Shown here piece after piece: positions 8,149 to 17,174 of a stretch of 64,000 bases of DNA; the stretch's first letter is position 1; every line of letters starts with the position of its first letter. The notes under the pieces were generated by a model. That model saw only the letters and a list, made by a program, of their open reading frames with translations, was not told the DNA's origin and searched no databases. Made by a program: the position numbers and the translations under genes. Origin of the DNA: an uncultured Lachnospiraceae bacterium (GTDB lineage Bacteria > Bacillota > Clostridia > Lachnospirales > Lachnospiraceae); NCBI GenBank assembly GCA_910586705.1, contig CAJUJK010000014.1, positions 37,921 through 101,920 of the forward strand, given 5' to 3'.

Positions 8149-9208
8149 AGGATGGCATAAAAAAGAATGTGCAATCATTGTCAGGATGCTTGCTTTGGCA
8201 AGTTGCAGCATTCTTTTTTTTGCGTGTGGGGATAAGCATGGGGATAACGGAACAGTCACAGGCTTTCGTGCAGCTGAGGAGGAAGTAACCGGGCAGGAGC
8301 CGGAACCGTTGCAGGAGACCGTGGAATCATCCGTGCAGGATCAGGATGTTGCGGATAGAGCTGAGGCGTCACAGGAGATCGTAGATAGCGCGGAAGGAGA
8401 CGTCACAGATGAGGAATCGGCAGACCTTGCGGAATACAATGAAGAAAAATTTTTTGAGTATGCGGAGAAGTGGGAGGTGAACCGGGCGGAGGCGGAAAGC
8501 TACTATCGGAGATTGTGTGACGACAACGTTTTTCGGCATCAGACAGCATGGCTGGTCTGGGTGGATGTTGAGGATCTGGATCAGAACGGACAGCCGGACA
8601 TGGCGGTTATGGTAAAGGACGATGAGTACAGTAGCTATGGCGAGGGGTGTATTTACTTTTATATGAATGAGGACGAGCCATATTGTTTTCGGGATGAGGA
8701 ATATCCGTTCCATTTTGGATTTTATTTAATCCCCGGGGATTTTGACAATGACGGGAATACGGAGATTGCTTTCGAGTCGCTCGGCTCCGGAGTCGGCGGC
8801 GCGGGAGACTGGCATCCCAGAATTTTGAAGTATAAAAACCATATGATGGAGCCGATGGATTTTCCCGGTGACGATTATGATGGGAGGGGTATCCGTATTG
8901 AGATAACACAGGAGGAGAAATGGGATACTTACAGCGCCTATTGTGCATATCTGGATGACACGATCGTGTTTGAGGCGGAGAACATAGCCGACCCGGATGC
9001 GAGCCAGCCCTGCGGCGGCAATTCCAGAGGGTATTTCAATTTGCGGCGTAGCGAGTATGAGGGAAGGGATGCGCTGGAGGTGTCGGAGTACCTTTATGGG
9101 GAAGGAGGGACTGCGCATGGTCTGGGGCTGGCGAAGTTTCTGATTGTGTGGGATGAGAATGGGGAAGGGGAAATTGTGAAGTGGTGGGTGGAGCCGTTTG
9201 ACACTTGA
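8141..9208 (+). CDS. Predicted lipoprotein with FG-GAP-like Asp repeats
   Basis: A 355-residue protein. The first ATG overlaps the chemoreceptor stop by eight bases; an in-frame ATG at 8186 is an alternative. The N-terminus has a hydrophobic stretch ending LFFAC, a plausible lipobox, then a Glu/Gln/Val-rich acidic linker. Two motifs, DLDQNGQPDMAV and DFDNDGNTEIAF, resemble the calcium-binding turns of FG-GAP/VCBS propeller repeats. A terminator hairpin for the upstream gene overlaps the signal-peptide codons, so much of its expression may need read-through or its own promoter. Function unknown. Confidence 0.65.
   Translation: MYKGWHKKECAIIVRMLALASCSILFFACGDKHGDNGTVTGFRAAEEEVTGQEPEPLQETVESSVQDQDVADRAEASQEIVDSAEGDVTDEESADLAEYNEEKFFEYAEKWEVNRAEAESYYRRLCDDNVFRHQTAWLVWVDVEDLDQNGQPDMAVMVKDDEYSSYGEGCIYFYMNEDEPYCFRDEEYPFHFGFYLIPGDFDNDGNTEIAFESLGSGVGGAGDWHPRILKYKNHMMEPMDFPGDDYDGRGIRIEITQEEKWDTYSAYCAYLDDTIVFEAENIADPDASQPCGGNSRGYFNLRRSEYEGRDALEVSEYLYGEGGTAHGLGLAKFLIVWDENGEGEIVKWWVEPFDT
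8159..8221 (+). terminator. Terminator hairpin inside the lipoprotein 5' end
   Basis: AAAAAAGAATG plus TGCAA (8159-8174) pairs with TTGCA plus CATTCTTTTTTT (8203-8220), leaving eight or nine T at the 3' side. A nested CTTGC/GCAAG stem lies within. It looks like the terminator of the chemoreceptor gene, yet lies within the first codons of the next open frame. Confidence 0.65.
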
Positions 9209-9288
9209 CATAACAGTTGATATATTACTATTTATATTTTCATACGATGGACCCAGGTCTTGCTATTGAGAATTTGAAGGAACTCTAT

Positions 9289-9957
9289 CTACTCAAAAAA
9301 CAGTAGCGCCGTTACGGTAAATACATTTCCCTCCACGTCAAATTCCAGACTGCCGTTATACTTCTCCACCTTTTCCCGCACATTGCGAAGACCGATTCCG
9401 TGATGGCGGGCGTCGGCTTTGGTGGTGGGAAAAATTCCGAACAGCTTTCTGGGCGGCACGCAGGGATTTTGTATTTTAATGATTAAAAATTGATGGATTC
9501 TGCGCAGCGTCACCTCTATATGGGGCGGCGTTTTTGCCTGCCTTATATAATGCTGACACGCCTCCATGGCATTGTCCAGTAAATTAAATAAAATGACGCA
9601 CAAGTCGTCGGAAGTAATGTTACAGTCTTTTGGAAATTCCGCATTTACATCTATCTCAATTCCCTGCCTTTTCGCATCGAGGACGGTGTGGTTCAAAATG
9701 GCGTCCACAATGTCAACGCCGCTCCATGTGGTGTCGGACAGTTCATTGATGGGCGCGCTGATGGAGTTGACGTACTCCGTAATTTCGGAGATTTCATGCT
9801 TTTTTGCAAGGTGATAGATCATCTGCAGGTGATGATTCATGTCGTGGTATAAGCGTTCGTTTTTCTGGTATAAATCGGTGAGAAGGTGATAATTTTCTTC
9901 CAGAACCTGATTTTTTCTTTCTAAAAAACGGATCTTGTTTTTTCGTGTCTGCAGCAT
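9289..9957 (-). CDS. Soluble GHKL sensor histidine kinase
   Basis: A 222-residue kinase core of the AgrC/GHKL class without the usual N-terminal membrane sensor. The phosphoacceptor is the His in YHDMNHHLQ (residue ~39). The N box is LFNLLDNAMEAC, and the G box is HHGIGLRNVREKVEKYNG. The start follows the LytTR gene by eight bases on the minus strand, so the two form one operon. Without a sensor domain it must take its signal from a partner protein, or act in the cytoplasm. It may be a naturally short form; there is no sign of decay. Confidence 0.85.
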   Translation of the reverse strand: MLQTRKNKIRFLERKNQVLEENYHLLTDLYQKNERLYHDMNHHLQMIYHLAKKHEISEITEYVNSISAPINELSDTTWSGVDIVDAILNHTVLDAKRQGIEIDVNAEFPKDCNITSDDLCVILFNLLDNAMEACQHYIRQAKTPPHIEVTLRRIHQFLIIKIQNPCVPPRKLFGIFPTTKADARHHGIGLRNVREKVEKYNGSLEFDVEGNVFTVTALLFFE

Positions 9958-9965
9958 AGCGCCCT

Positions 9966-10712
9966 CTATATCTTATCTTTCCAATAGATGTTCAGCTTCT
10001 TTTTTAACTCCGGCAGACGGCTCTGGGAAACGGGCAGGCGCGTCTGATCTGTCAGAATACAGTCGGTGTGGGAAATTCCTGTCACATACCGCAGATTCAC
10101 AATATATCCCCGCTCGATGAAATAAAACTCCTCGGAGCGCAGCTCGTCAAATACTTCCGCCAGTGTCTTACGCACGCGCCTGTTCTGGTCGGTGCCGATT
10201 TCTTCCTGTCGCCCGGATGCGGCAGTATGGAAGAGGGCGTTTTTGCCGTCCTTTTCGATATAGAGAATTTCTTTGTAAGGAATGCGTTCAAGGCGGTTCT
10301 GGCTGCTGATAATGTAAGAGTCCGTGTTCTGGATTTCCAGAAGGGAAACCGCGTCTTTCAGCGCGTGGGGAAGCCGCTCTTTCAACTGGTTTTTGGGAAT
10401 ATAGCGGAAAATATGAAGTTCATAAGCGTCCACGGCATATTTATAGTGGGCGGTCACAAAGATCATCAGTGCGTCGGGCAGAAGCTCGTGAACCCGCTTT
10501 GCCAGCTCCATCCCGGAAAGTCCGGGCATTTCAATGTCAAGGAGCAGAAGGTCAAAACGTTTGCCGTCCTGAATGTCATAGAAGAGATCCTTTCCGCTTG
10601 TGTAAGTTGACAGAATGGAAAAGGTCTGCTGCTGCCTCATACAGCCTTCCGTTATTTCTTTGATTTCGTCTAAAAGAAGCGCCTCGTCGTCGCAGATTGC
10701 AATTTGCAGCAT
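9966..10712 (-). CDS. LytTR response regulator
   Basis: A 248-residue AgrA/LytR-type regulator. The receiver domain begins MLQIAICDDEALL, with the phospho-acceptor Asp in LLLDIEMPGLSGME. The C-terminal LytTR domain covers residues ~145-245 and contains FYFIERGYIVNLRYVTGI. It is paired with the soluble GHKL kinase downstream and an acetyltransferase upstream on the same strand. LytTR proteins bind short direct repeats; I could not identify the target sites. Divergent ABC exporter genes are candidate targets. Confidence 0.9.
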   Translation of the reverse strand: MLQIAICDDEALLLDEIKEITEGCMRQQQTFSILSTYTSGKDLFYDIQDGKRFDLLLLDIEMPGLSGMELAKRVHELLPDALMIFVTAHYKYAVDAYELHIFRYIPKNQLKERLPHALKDAVSLLEIQNTDSYIISSQNRLERIPYKEILYIEKDGKNALFHTAASGRQEEIGTDQNRRVRKTLAEVFDELRSEEFYFIERGYIVNLRYVTGISHTDCILTDQTRLPVSQSRLPELKKKLNIYWKDKI

Positions 10713-10714
10713 AA

Positions 10715-11209
10715 TTATTTGGATTCCTTTTGGTCAGTGTGTCGGTCGATTTCCATCCTTTTTTTCATGCCGGAAGAACCGCTGGAAAAGCCAAATTTTT
10801 CATAGAAGGGCTCTTTTCCTTTTACAGCAGTCAGACCGATCTCTATCTTGGTTCCCGGCATTGCATTTTCTTTAATATATTCCAAAAGTCGGTTTACAAT
10901 CATTCTGCCAATGCCTTGTCCCTGATATTCCGGCTGGACGATGATATCCTGCAAGTACCAGTACATTGCCCCGTCACCGACCAGTCGTCCCATTCCAACC
11001 ACAGTTCCCTTATAGTGTATGGATACATCAAACAGGTCGTTGGCAAGGGCTTTGCAAACTTGCGCTAACGGTCTTTCTATAAACCCGGTGGCTGTTTTCA
11101 AGCGGACAAAGTCTTCCGGGGTCAGGTGGTTGTCAACTAATTGGAAGTCATTTTCTTTTCCAATAGGGTCAACTTCTTGATTAGGTTCTTCTTTCATTTG
11201 TGTCTGCAT
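10715..11209 (-). CDS. GNAT-family N-acetyltransferase
   Basis: A 164-residue acetyltransferase. The acetyl-CoA binding signature is QPEYQGQGIGRMIVNRLLEYI at residues ~97-117, followed by the FYEKFGF turn. It most resembles small GNAT enzymes that modify amines or peptides; the substrate is unknown. The ribosome binding site is part of a nine-base G run four bases before the ATG (11214-11222, C on the plus strand). The gene starts an operon with the LytTR/GHKL pair, and the stop lies two bases before the LytTR start. Confidence 0.85.
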   Translation of the reverse strand: MQTQMKEEPNQEVDPIGKENDFQLVDNHLTPEDFVRLKTATGFIERPLAQVCKALANDLFDVSIHYKGTVVGMGRLVGDGAMYWYLQDIIVQPEYQGQGIGRMIVNRLLEYIKENAMPGTKIEIGLTAVKGKEPFYEKFGFSSGSSGMKKRMEIDRHTDQKESK

Positions 11210-11241
11210 ATAACCCCCCCCCGATTATTTGGTATATAGTA

Positions 11242-11270
11242 AGTATAGTTAATATTCCCCGTGTGCGCAA
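11242..11270 (-). promoter_or_regulatory. Promoter of the GNAT-LytTR-GHKL operon
   Basis: On the minus strand TTGCGC (11265-11270) and TATACT (11242-11247) are 17 bases apart, upstream of the GNAT start. Confidence 0.65.
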
Positions 11271-11366
11271 CGAAAATTAAAGGACAAAAAAGGGGGAATT
11301 GGAGGACATCTAAAATGAGTGCGGCTTTTTTGTGATATATTATGTCTGTAGCCAATCGCGGTACAA

Positions 11367-11459
11367 GTGCTCCATTTACCAGGCAAAAATGTATGCAATT
11401 GGAACATGGAGCACAGGGGCAAAGCCCGTCAGCCCGGAAAGCAGGGAACTTTCCGGGCT
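11367..11459 (+). promoter_or_regulatory. Structured leader before the first ABC exporter gene
   Basis: The 346-base gap before the exporter genes holds two stems. GTGCTCCAT (11367-11375) pairs with ATGGAGCAC (11406-11414). AGCCCGGAAAG (11431-11441) pairs perfectly with CTTTCCGGGCT (11449-11459). A small GGGC-AAA-GCCC hairpin lies between them. No T-run follows the last stem, so it is not a simple terminator. It may be a regulatory leader of the exporter operon; I do not recognise the class. Confidence 0.45.
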
Positions 11460-11555
11460 TGTACTGCAGGAGGGAACAGGCAGAAAGTTTCGGACGACGC
11501 TGTAAGGCGTATGGATCGTGAAGCAGGAAAGACTTTTGAAATGAAGGAGAACACC

Positions 11556-13355
11556 ATGAAGGAAGGATTTTTATATCGGACATTTTCATCCTGCAGTTTT
11601 GCGCTGAAAACCGGGTGGAGAATCAGCAAAAAACGAGTGATTCTGGAATTTTTACACTGGGCGTTTATGTATGTGGACTGGCTTCTGGTTTCCTGTGTCC
11701 TGATCCGCTTTATACTGGATATGGCGATGAAACGGACTTCTTTTGAAAAAATGATGGTGTATGTCTGGAGTGTCGTGCTGCTGGAAGCGCTTTTAAAAAT
11801 ATACAGCCGGTATTTTGAATCGTATGTGAAGCCGGTCACGGATGTGAAACTGTACGACGGCATCAACCGCATGTTGTATGACAAGGCGTGTCAGGTGGAT
11901 ATGCGCTGTTTTGAGGACAGCGATTTTTACAACGAGTACATGATGGCGGTCAGTCAGGCGCACACGAAGCTGCCGGAAACGCTGGAGGGGGTCTGTCAGA
12001 TTCTGGCGAGATTTATTGCGATGATCTGCGGCATGGTCATTATCTATCAGATCGACCGTCTGGCGGCGCTGTTTATTATCTTTCCGATTCTCGGCAACTT
12101 TGTGTTTTACGGTGTGTTAAACAGCCGGATTTTCCGCATGGAGCGGGAAAATATCGTATTTCAGAGAATGGCGGACTATGTGAACCGCACGGTGCATCTG
12201 GGGGAATATGCGAAAGAGATACGGATGACCAATGTATTCCGTCTGCTGAAAAAGCAGTATGACAAAGCGGTTGCCGCAATCCGCAAGGTGATCGGGAACT
12301 ATTCTCCGGGCAATATGATCCTGTTCTGGCTGTTCCAGTATTTTACCTTTACTTTGCTGCAGGAGGGAGCGGTGCTCTACGCCGGCTACCGGGTGCTGGT
12401 CAGCGGAACCATGGTGTTTGCGCAGATGGCGGTGATTCAGACGACGATGAACTCCAACACATGGACGCTGATCGGGTTTGCGGATTCGGTGATGGCGATT
12501 GTAAAGAATGGCTTGTATCTGGAGCAGACGAGACATTTTCTGCAGCATGAGCCTGCAATCCCGGAAGATCAGGAAGGGCTTTTGCCGGAACTTCCGATAC
12601 GCAGCGTGGAATTTGAGCATGTGTCTTTTGGATACAAAGAGGGGGACTGGGTCCTTAGGGATATTCACTTTAAAATCGAGGGAAATCAGAGTGTGGCGCT
12701 GGCTGGGTATAACGGCGCCGGGAAAAGCACGCTGATGAAACTGCTGATGCGGCTTTACGACCCTGTCGAGGGGCGGATTCTGGTAAACGGCATTGACATC
12801 CGGGAATATCAGGTGAAGGCGTACCGGGACCTGTTTGCCACGGCTTTCCAAAATGGGAAAATATTTGCCAATACCATTGAGGAAAACATTCTGATGGGAC
12901 GGCACACGGATGAAAAGCAGGATCGGAAAAAGGTAGAGCGGGCGCTCAGGCTGGCGGATATGTATGAGGAAGTAGAGAGCCAGCCGCTTAAGGAAAAGAC
13001 GATTCTCACCCGTGAGTTTTCCAAGGAGGGCGTGGTATTTTCCGGCGGGCAGAACCAGAAGATACTGGCGGCGAGGGCTTTTGCGAAGGACAGCCCGATT
13101 GCGGTGTTTGACGAGCCCAGCAGCGCCCTTGACCCGATAGCGGAGTACCATTTATTTGAAAACATCAGAGAGTACGGGAGGGACAGGATTCTGTTTTTTA
13201 TCTCCCACAGGTTATCTTCCGTGCGGGACGCGGATGTGGTTTTTTACTTAAAAAACGGAAGGATTCAGGAGAGAGGGTCGCACGGCGAACTGATGAGCCG
13301 GGATGGGGAGTACGCTTCGCTGTATCGGCTGCAGGCGGAAAACTATTTATCGTGA
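11556..13355 (+). CDS. ABC exporter half-transporter A (permease-ATPase)
   Basis: A 599-residue type IV ABC half-transporter: N-terminal membrane domain (~1-320) and C-terminal ATPase. The start at 11556 has AAGGAGA upstream and matches the start of its paralogue at 15375. The ATPase has Walker A GYNGAGKST (~384-392), an unusual signature FSGGQNQK (~495), Walker B IAVFDEPSSALDP with catalytic Glu, and H-loop ISHRLSS. It is followed 84 bases later by a different half-transporter, so the active pump is probably a heterodimer. Cargo is unknown; the adjacent LytTR/GHKL system and GNAT gene suggest a peptide or antibiotic response. Confidence 0.9.
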   Translation: MKEGFLYRTFSSCSFALKTGWRISKKRVILEFLHWAFMYVDWLLVSCVLIRFILDMAMKRTSFEKMMVYVWSVVLLEALLKIYSRYFESYVKPVTDVKLYDGINRMLYDKACQVDMRCFEDSDFYNEYMMAVSQAHTKLPETLEGVCQILARFIAMICGMVIIYQIDRLAALFIIFPILGNFVFYGVLNSRIFRMERENIVFQRMADYVNRTVHLGEYAKEIRMTNVFRLLKKQYDKAVAAIRKVIGNYSPGNMILFWLFQYFTFTLLQEGAVLYAGYRVLVSGTMVFAQMAVIQTTMNSNTWTLIGFADSVMAIVKNGLYLEQTRHFLQHEPAIPEDQEGLLPELPIRSVEFEHVSFGYKEGDWVLRDIHFKIEGNQSVALAGYNGAGKSTLMKLLMRLYDPVEGRILVNGIDIREYQVKAYRDLFATAFQNGKIFANTIEENILMGRHTDEKQDRKKVERALRLADMYEEVESQPLKEKTILTREFSKEGVVFSGGQNQKILAARAFAKDSPIAVFDEPSSALDPIAEYHLFENIREYGRDRILFFISHRLSSVRDADVVFYLKNGRIQERGSHGELMSRDGEYASLYRLQAENYLS

Positions 13356-13439
13356 CCGGATTTTCTGTGCTGACAGGAGCTGCAAAGCAGAGGCGGATTG
13401 CTTTATGGGAATAGAACGGGGAAAGGAATTGGTACAACG

Positions 13440-15242
13440 ATGAAAGAAATGCTTACATGGCGGCAGGTGATCGCGCAACAGTGGTTTCTGACAAAATTTT
13501 GTTTCAAACACGCGCCGGGGTTTATGGCATACCACCTGTTTGAAGCGGTTAAGCTGCAGATTTCGATCTTTTTTGAATTTACCTTTGCGGTGAACTATGT
13601 GCTGACCGTGGCGGAAGAGGGCGGAGAGTTTCGGAAGGTTCTTATGTGCATGGGCATACTGATGGGGGCGATCGCGGTGTCAACGGTGACTTTTGCCATC
13701 TACAAACACTATGTGTTCCCGCGGGGAAAACAGACGCTGTATCAGGCGCTGCGGATGGAGATTTATGAGAAGTCAAAGGAGATCGACCTGTCCTGTTATG
13801 ACGACAAGGATTTCTATGAGACGTTTATTCTGGCGACGGAGGAGACGGACCGCTGTCTGGACCGTTTTCTCGTTTTTGAAAACTCTGTCATTGCGCGGTC
13901 GGTCGGTATCACCTGTACGATCGTCTATTGTGCCTATATTAATCCTGTCGCGCTGTTGATTTTAGCGGCAATTCTTCCGTTTGAGCTGCTCTGTGTCCTG
14001 CAGGAGAACAAAAAGGCGGTGGAGGCACGTATGGAGCGGCTGCCCCATGAGCAGCAGCGGGAGTACGGGAACCGGGTATTTTATCTGTCCGACTATGCCG
14101 GGGAGCTGCGCCTGTATCCGCAGATGAAAGAGGAATGCCAGACGGAATACGCGGAGGAAAACCATAAGATAGAGGAAGTCAATAAAAAGTACGGGAAATC
14201 GCTGTTTCTGTATGGTCTGCTCCGCGAGGGGTTTTTGGCGAGGCTTGTCAAGGAGGGCGCGGTCTGGACGTTTCTTTTATATCAGATGCTTGTTCTGCGG
14301 GTGTTGTCGGGGGCGCAGCTTGTCACAAGCCGTTCCTGTATCTGGCGGGCTTCCAATAACCTAGAAGTCGTGATTGTCAGCCTCCGGGCGGTGGCGGAAA
14401 ACTCGGCATATATTTATCGGATCAGGGAATTTCTGCAGATGGAGCCGACGATTGTATCGAGAGGGGAAAAGCCCGTGCCAGAGGGCAGCGGCAGCCTCTC
14501 GGTGGAGCATGTGGATTTTGGGTATCTTCCGGGGCAGCAGGTATTGCGTGACGTGACACTCACCATTGAGTCAGGACAGAAAATCGCACTGGTGGGCTAC
14601 AATGGCTCTGGTAAGACCACGCTGGTGAAATTACTTTTGCGGTTATATGACCCAGACGGGGGAAGAATTTGCTATCACGGGATGGATATCAGAAATTATC
14701 AGATTATGGCATACCGGCGCAGCATTGGTTCCGTATTTCAGGATTTTAAAATTTATGCGGCATCACTCAAGGAAAACGTGCTGATGGACGTGGAAAACGG
14801 CAGCCGGGAGGAGAATTATCTGGTGGAGAGGGCATTGTATGATGCGCATTTTACCTTGGAAAATAATCGCCTTTCCTACCAGATTGAGACGCCGCTCACC
14901 ACAGAGTTTGAGAAGGACGGCGTGAACCTTTCGGGCGGAGAGGCGCAGAAGGTGGCGATCGCCCGCACGCTCTACCGCAAGCAGAGTCTGATTATCATGG
15001 ACGAGCCGAGCAGCGCCCTCGACCCGCTGGCGGAGTACAGACTGAATCAGGAATTAAATGAGATTGCGAAAGACAAGACGGTGATCTTCATATCCCACAG
15101 GCTGTCCACCGTGCGGGATGCGGACTGCATTTATATGATGGAAAACGGGCGGATTGTGGAGTCCGGCACGCACGGGGAACTGCTTGCAAGGGGCGGAAAG
15201 TATGCGGCGATGTGGAAGATACAGGCGGGGCTGTACAGATAG
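13440..15242 (+). CDS. ABC exporter half-transporter B (permease-ATPase)
   Basis: A 600-residue half-transporter of a different subtype from its neighbours at 11556 and 15375. The start at 13440 is preceded by GGGGAAAGGA; upstream in-frame codons have no such site. The ATPase has Walker A GYNGSGKTT (~384), signature LSGGEAQK (~495), Walker B LIIMDEPSSALDP and H-loop ISHRLST. The membrane domain contains a soluble-loop motif YDDKDFYETFILATEETDR. Its close relative is the product at 17287; the ATPase halves of the two are visibly more alike than the membrane halves. It probably pairs with half-transporter A. Confidence 0.9.
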   Translation: MKEMLTWRQVIAQQWFLTKFCFKHAPGFMAYHLFEAVKLQISIFFEFTFAVNYVLTVAEEGGEFRKVLMCMGILMGAIAVSTVTFAIYKHYVFPRGKQTLYQALRMEIYEKSKEIDLSCYDDKDFYETFILATEETDRCLDRFLVFENSVIARSVGITCTIVYCAYINPVALLILAAILPFELLCVLQENKKAVEARMERLPHEQQREYGNRVFYLSDYAGELRLYPQMKEECQTEYAEENHKIEEVNKKYGKSLFLYGLLREGFLARLVKEGAVWTFLLYQMLVLRVLSGAQLVTSRSCIWRASNNLEVVIVSLRAVAENSAYIYRIREFLQMEPTIVSRGEKPVPEGSGSLSVEHVDFGYLPGQQVLRDVTLTIESGQKIALVGYNGSGKTTLVKLLLRLYDPDGGRICYHGMDIRNYQIMAYRRSIGSVFQDFKIYAASLKENVLMDVENGSREENYLVERALYDAHFTLENNRLSYQIETPLTTEFEKDGVNLSGGEAQKVAIARTLYRKQSLIIMDEPSSALDPLAEYRLNQELNEIAKDKTVIFISHRLSTVRDADCIYMMENGRIVESGTHGELLARGGKYAAMWKIQAGLYR

Positions 15243-15250
15243 CAGGAGAA

Positions 15251-15335
15251 ATGCGAAAAGTACTTCTAAAGACGTCCCGCCATAGGACGGAGACGCAAAG
15301 TCAGCAAGCTGACTTGGAAGTACTAAGTTTCGCAT
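15251..15335 (+). promoter_or_regulatory. Structured RNA, GEMM/c-di-GMP riboswitch-like
   Basis: The sequence folds as a three-way junction. Closing stem P1 is ATGCGAAA (15251-15258) with TTTCGCAT (15328-15335) and AGTACTTC (15259-15266) with GAAGTACT (15317-15324). P2 is CGTCC (15273-15277) with GGACG (15285-15289). P3 is GTCAG (15300-15304) with CTGAC (15309-15313). The P2-P3 joint reads GACGCAAAG, the most conserved joint of GEMM-I c-di-GMP riboswitches. The family's usual GNRA loop on P2 is absent, so this is a variant at best. It lies 40 bases before the third exporter gene. The class assignment is inference. Confidence 0.45.
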
Positions 15336-15374
15336 AGGAGAATGCCCAAAATACGGATGAGTTTGGAGGCAGAT

Positions 15375-17174
15375 ATGAAAGAAAACTTTCTATACAGAAC
15401 AGTTTCATCCTGCAAATTCGTGCTGAATACAGCGTGGACAATCAGCAAAAAGCGGGTTCTTTTGGAATTTCTGTATTGGATTTTCATGTATGTGGACTGG
15501 CTGCTGGTTTCCTGTGTGCTGATCCGCTTTATTCTTGATCTGGCAATGAAGCGGGTGGCTTTTGAGAAAATGATGCTGTATGTCGGTAGCGTTGTAGCGT
15601 TGGAAGCCTTGCTTGAGCTGTTCAGCCTGTTCTTTGATGTGTACGTCAAACCGATTACGGACGTGGAGCTGTATGACGGCGTGAACAAAATGCTGTATGA
15701 CAAAGCGTGTCAGGTCGATTTGCGATGCTTTGAGGACAGTGATTTTTACAACGAATATATGATGGCGGTCAGTCAGGCGCATGTGAAGCTGTCGGATATG
15801 CTGCAGGGCGTCTGTCAGGTTGTGGCGAGATTTGCCGCTATGATCGCGGCGGCAGTCATTATCTGGCAGATTGACCATTATGCCGTTCTCTTTGCCGCGT
15901 TTCCGATTGTGGGCAACTTTGTCTTTTACGGCGTTTTAAACGGCAGAATCTTCCGTATGGAAAAGGAGAACATCGTTTTTCAGAGAATGGCGGACTATGT
16001 GAACAGGACGCTTCACCTCGGCGAGTACGCGAAGGAAATTCGGATGACAAACGTTTTTCGCCTGTTGAAAAAGCAGTACGATGGGGTTGTCGCTTCCATA
16101 CAGAAGGTGATTGCCCGGTACTCTCTGGGAAATATCATTCTTTTCTGCATGTTCCAGTATTTTATCTTTTTGCTGCCGCAGGAGGGGGCGGTTCTCTACT
16201 CCGGCTACCGCGTATCGGTCACAGAGACGATGGTTTTTGCGGAGATGGCGGTCATTCTGACGGTTATGAATGAAAATACATGGATTTTGAACGAATTTGT
16301 GGATGCGGTGATGGTTATTGTGAAAAATGGATTGTATATCGAGCAGACGAGACACTTTCTGGAATATGTGCCCGCCATCCCGGAGAACCAGAAAGGGCTT
16401 ATACCAGAGCTTCCCATCCGCACGGTGGAGTTTGAGCATGTGTCCTTCGGCTACAAAGAGGACGGTTATGTGCTGAAGGACATTCATTTTAAGATAGAAG
16501 GAAATCAGAGTGTGGCTCTGGCGGGGTATAACGGCGCGGGAAAAAGCACGCTGGTGAAACTGCTGATGCGGCTTTATGACCCGGCTGAGGGGCGGATTCT
16601 GGTGAACGGCATTGATATCCGGGAATATCAGGTGAAGGCGTATCGGAACCTGTTTGCCACGGCTTTCCAGAACGGGAAAATTTTTGCGGACACCGTGGAG
16701 GAGAATGTGCTGATGGGACAGCATATGACGCCGGAGGAAGACAAAAGAAGGGTGTGGCAGGCACTAAAACTGGCGGATATAAGTGAGGAGATAGAAAGCA
16801 GGGCTTTGCGGGAAAAGACAATTCTTACCCGCGAGTTTTCCAAGGAGGGTGCGGTGCTTTCCGGCGGACAGAATCAGAAGATACTGGCGGCAAGAGCTTT
16901 TGCGAAGGACAGTCCGGTTGCGGTGTTTGACGAACCGAGCAGCGCGCTCGACCCCCTTGCGGAGTACCATTTATTTGAAAATATAAAAGAGTACGGAAAA
17001 GACAGGATTTTGTTTTTTATATCACACAGACTGTCGTCCGTGCGCGACGCGGATATCGTTTTCTATATGAAAAACGGCAGGATACGGGAGAGAGGTTCTC
17101 ACCGGGAGCTGATGGAACAGAACGGGGAGTATGCTTCGCTGTATCGGCTGCAGGCGGAGAATTATCGGGGTTAA
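15375..17174 (+). CDS. ABC exporter half-transporter A' (duplicate of A)
   Basis: A 599-residue half-transporter clearly paralogous to the 11556 product along its whole length, from the shared N-terminus (FLYRT.SSC) to the shared C-terminus (SLYRLQAENY). Walker A GYNGAGKST lies at ~384, the signature is again SGGQNQK, and Walker B has the catalytic Glu. GGAGG at 15365 sets the start. Differences concentrate in the membrane domain, suggesting a new cargo while ATPase and partner contacts were kept. It is the first gene after the GEMM-like RNA. Confidence 0.9.
   Translation: MKENFLYRTVSSCKFVLNTAWTISKKRVLLEFLYWIFMYVDWLLVSCVLIRFILDLAMKRVAFEKMMLYVGSVVALEALLELFSLFFDVYVKPITDVELYDGVNKMLYDKACQVDLRCFEDSDFYNEYMMAVSQAHVKLSDMLQGVCQVVARFAAMIAAAVIIWQIDHYAVLFAAFPIVGNFVFYGVLNGRIFRMEKENIVFQRMADYVNRTLHLGEYAKEIRMTNVFRLLKKQYDGVVASIQKVIARYSLGNIILFCMFQYFIFLLPQEGAVLYSGYRVSVTETMVFAEMAVILTVMNENTWILNEFVDAVMVIVKNGLYIEQTRHFLEYVPAIPENQKGLIPELPIRTVEFEHVSFGYKEDGYVLKDIHFKIEGNQSVALAGYNGAGKSTLVKLLMRLYDPAEGRILVNGIDIREYQVKAYRNLFATAFQNGKIFADTVEENVLMGQHMTPEEDKRRVWQALKLADISEEIESRALREKTILTREFSKEGAVLSGGQNQKILAARAFAKDSPVAVFDEPSSALDPLAEYHLFENIKEYGKDRILFFISHRLSSVRDADIVFYMKNGRIRERGSHRELMEQNGEYASLYRLQAENYRG

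Noticed and set aside
12117..13151. Long minus-strand open frames opposite the ABC exporter genes (also 15936-16724 and similar)
   Set aside because: They mirror the codon pattern of the real plus-strand genes, have no ribosome binding sites and no recognisable domains.
15251..15335. Simple rho-independent terminator between exporter pairs
   Set aside because: No T-run follows, and the three-way junction with an unpaired GACGCAAAG joint is not terminator-like.
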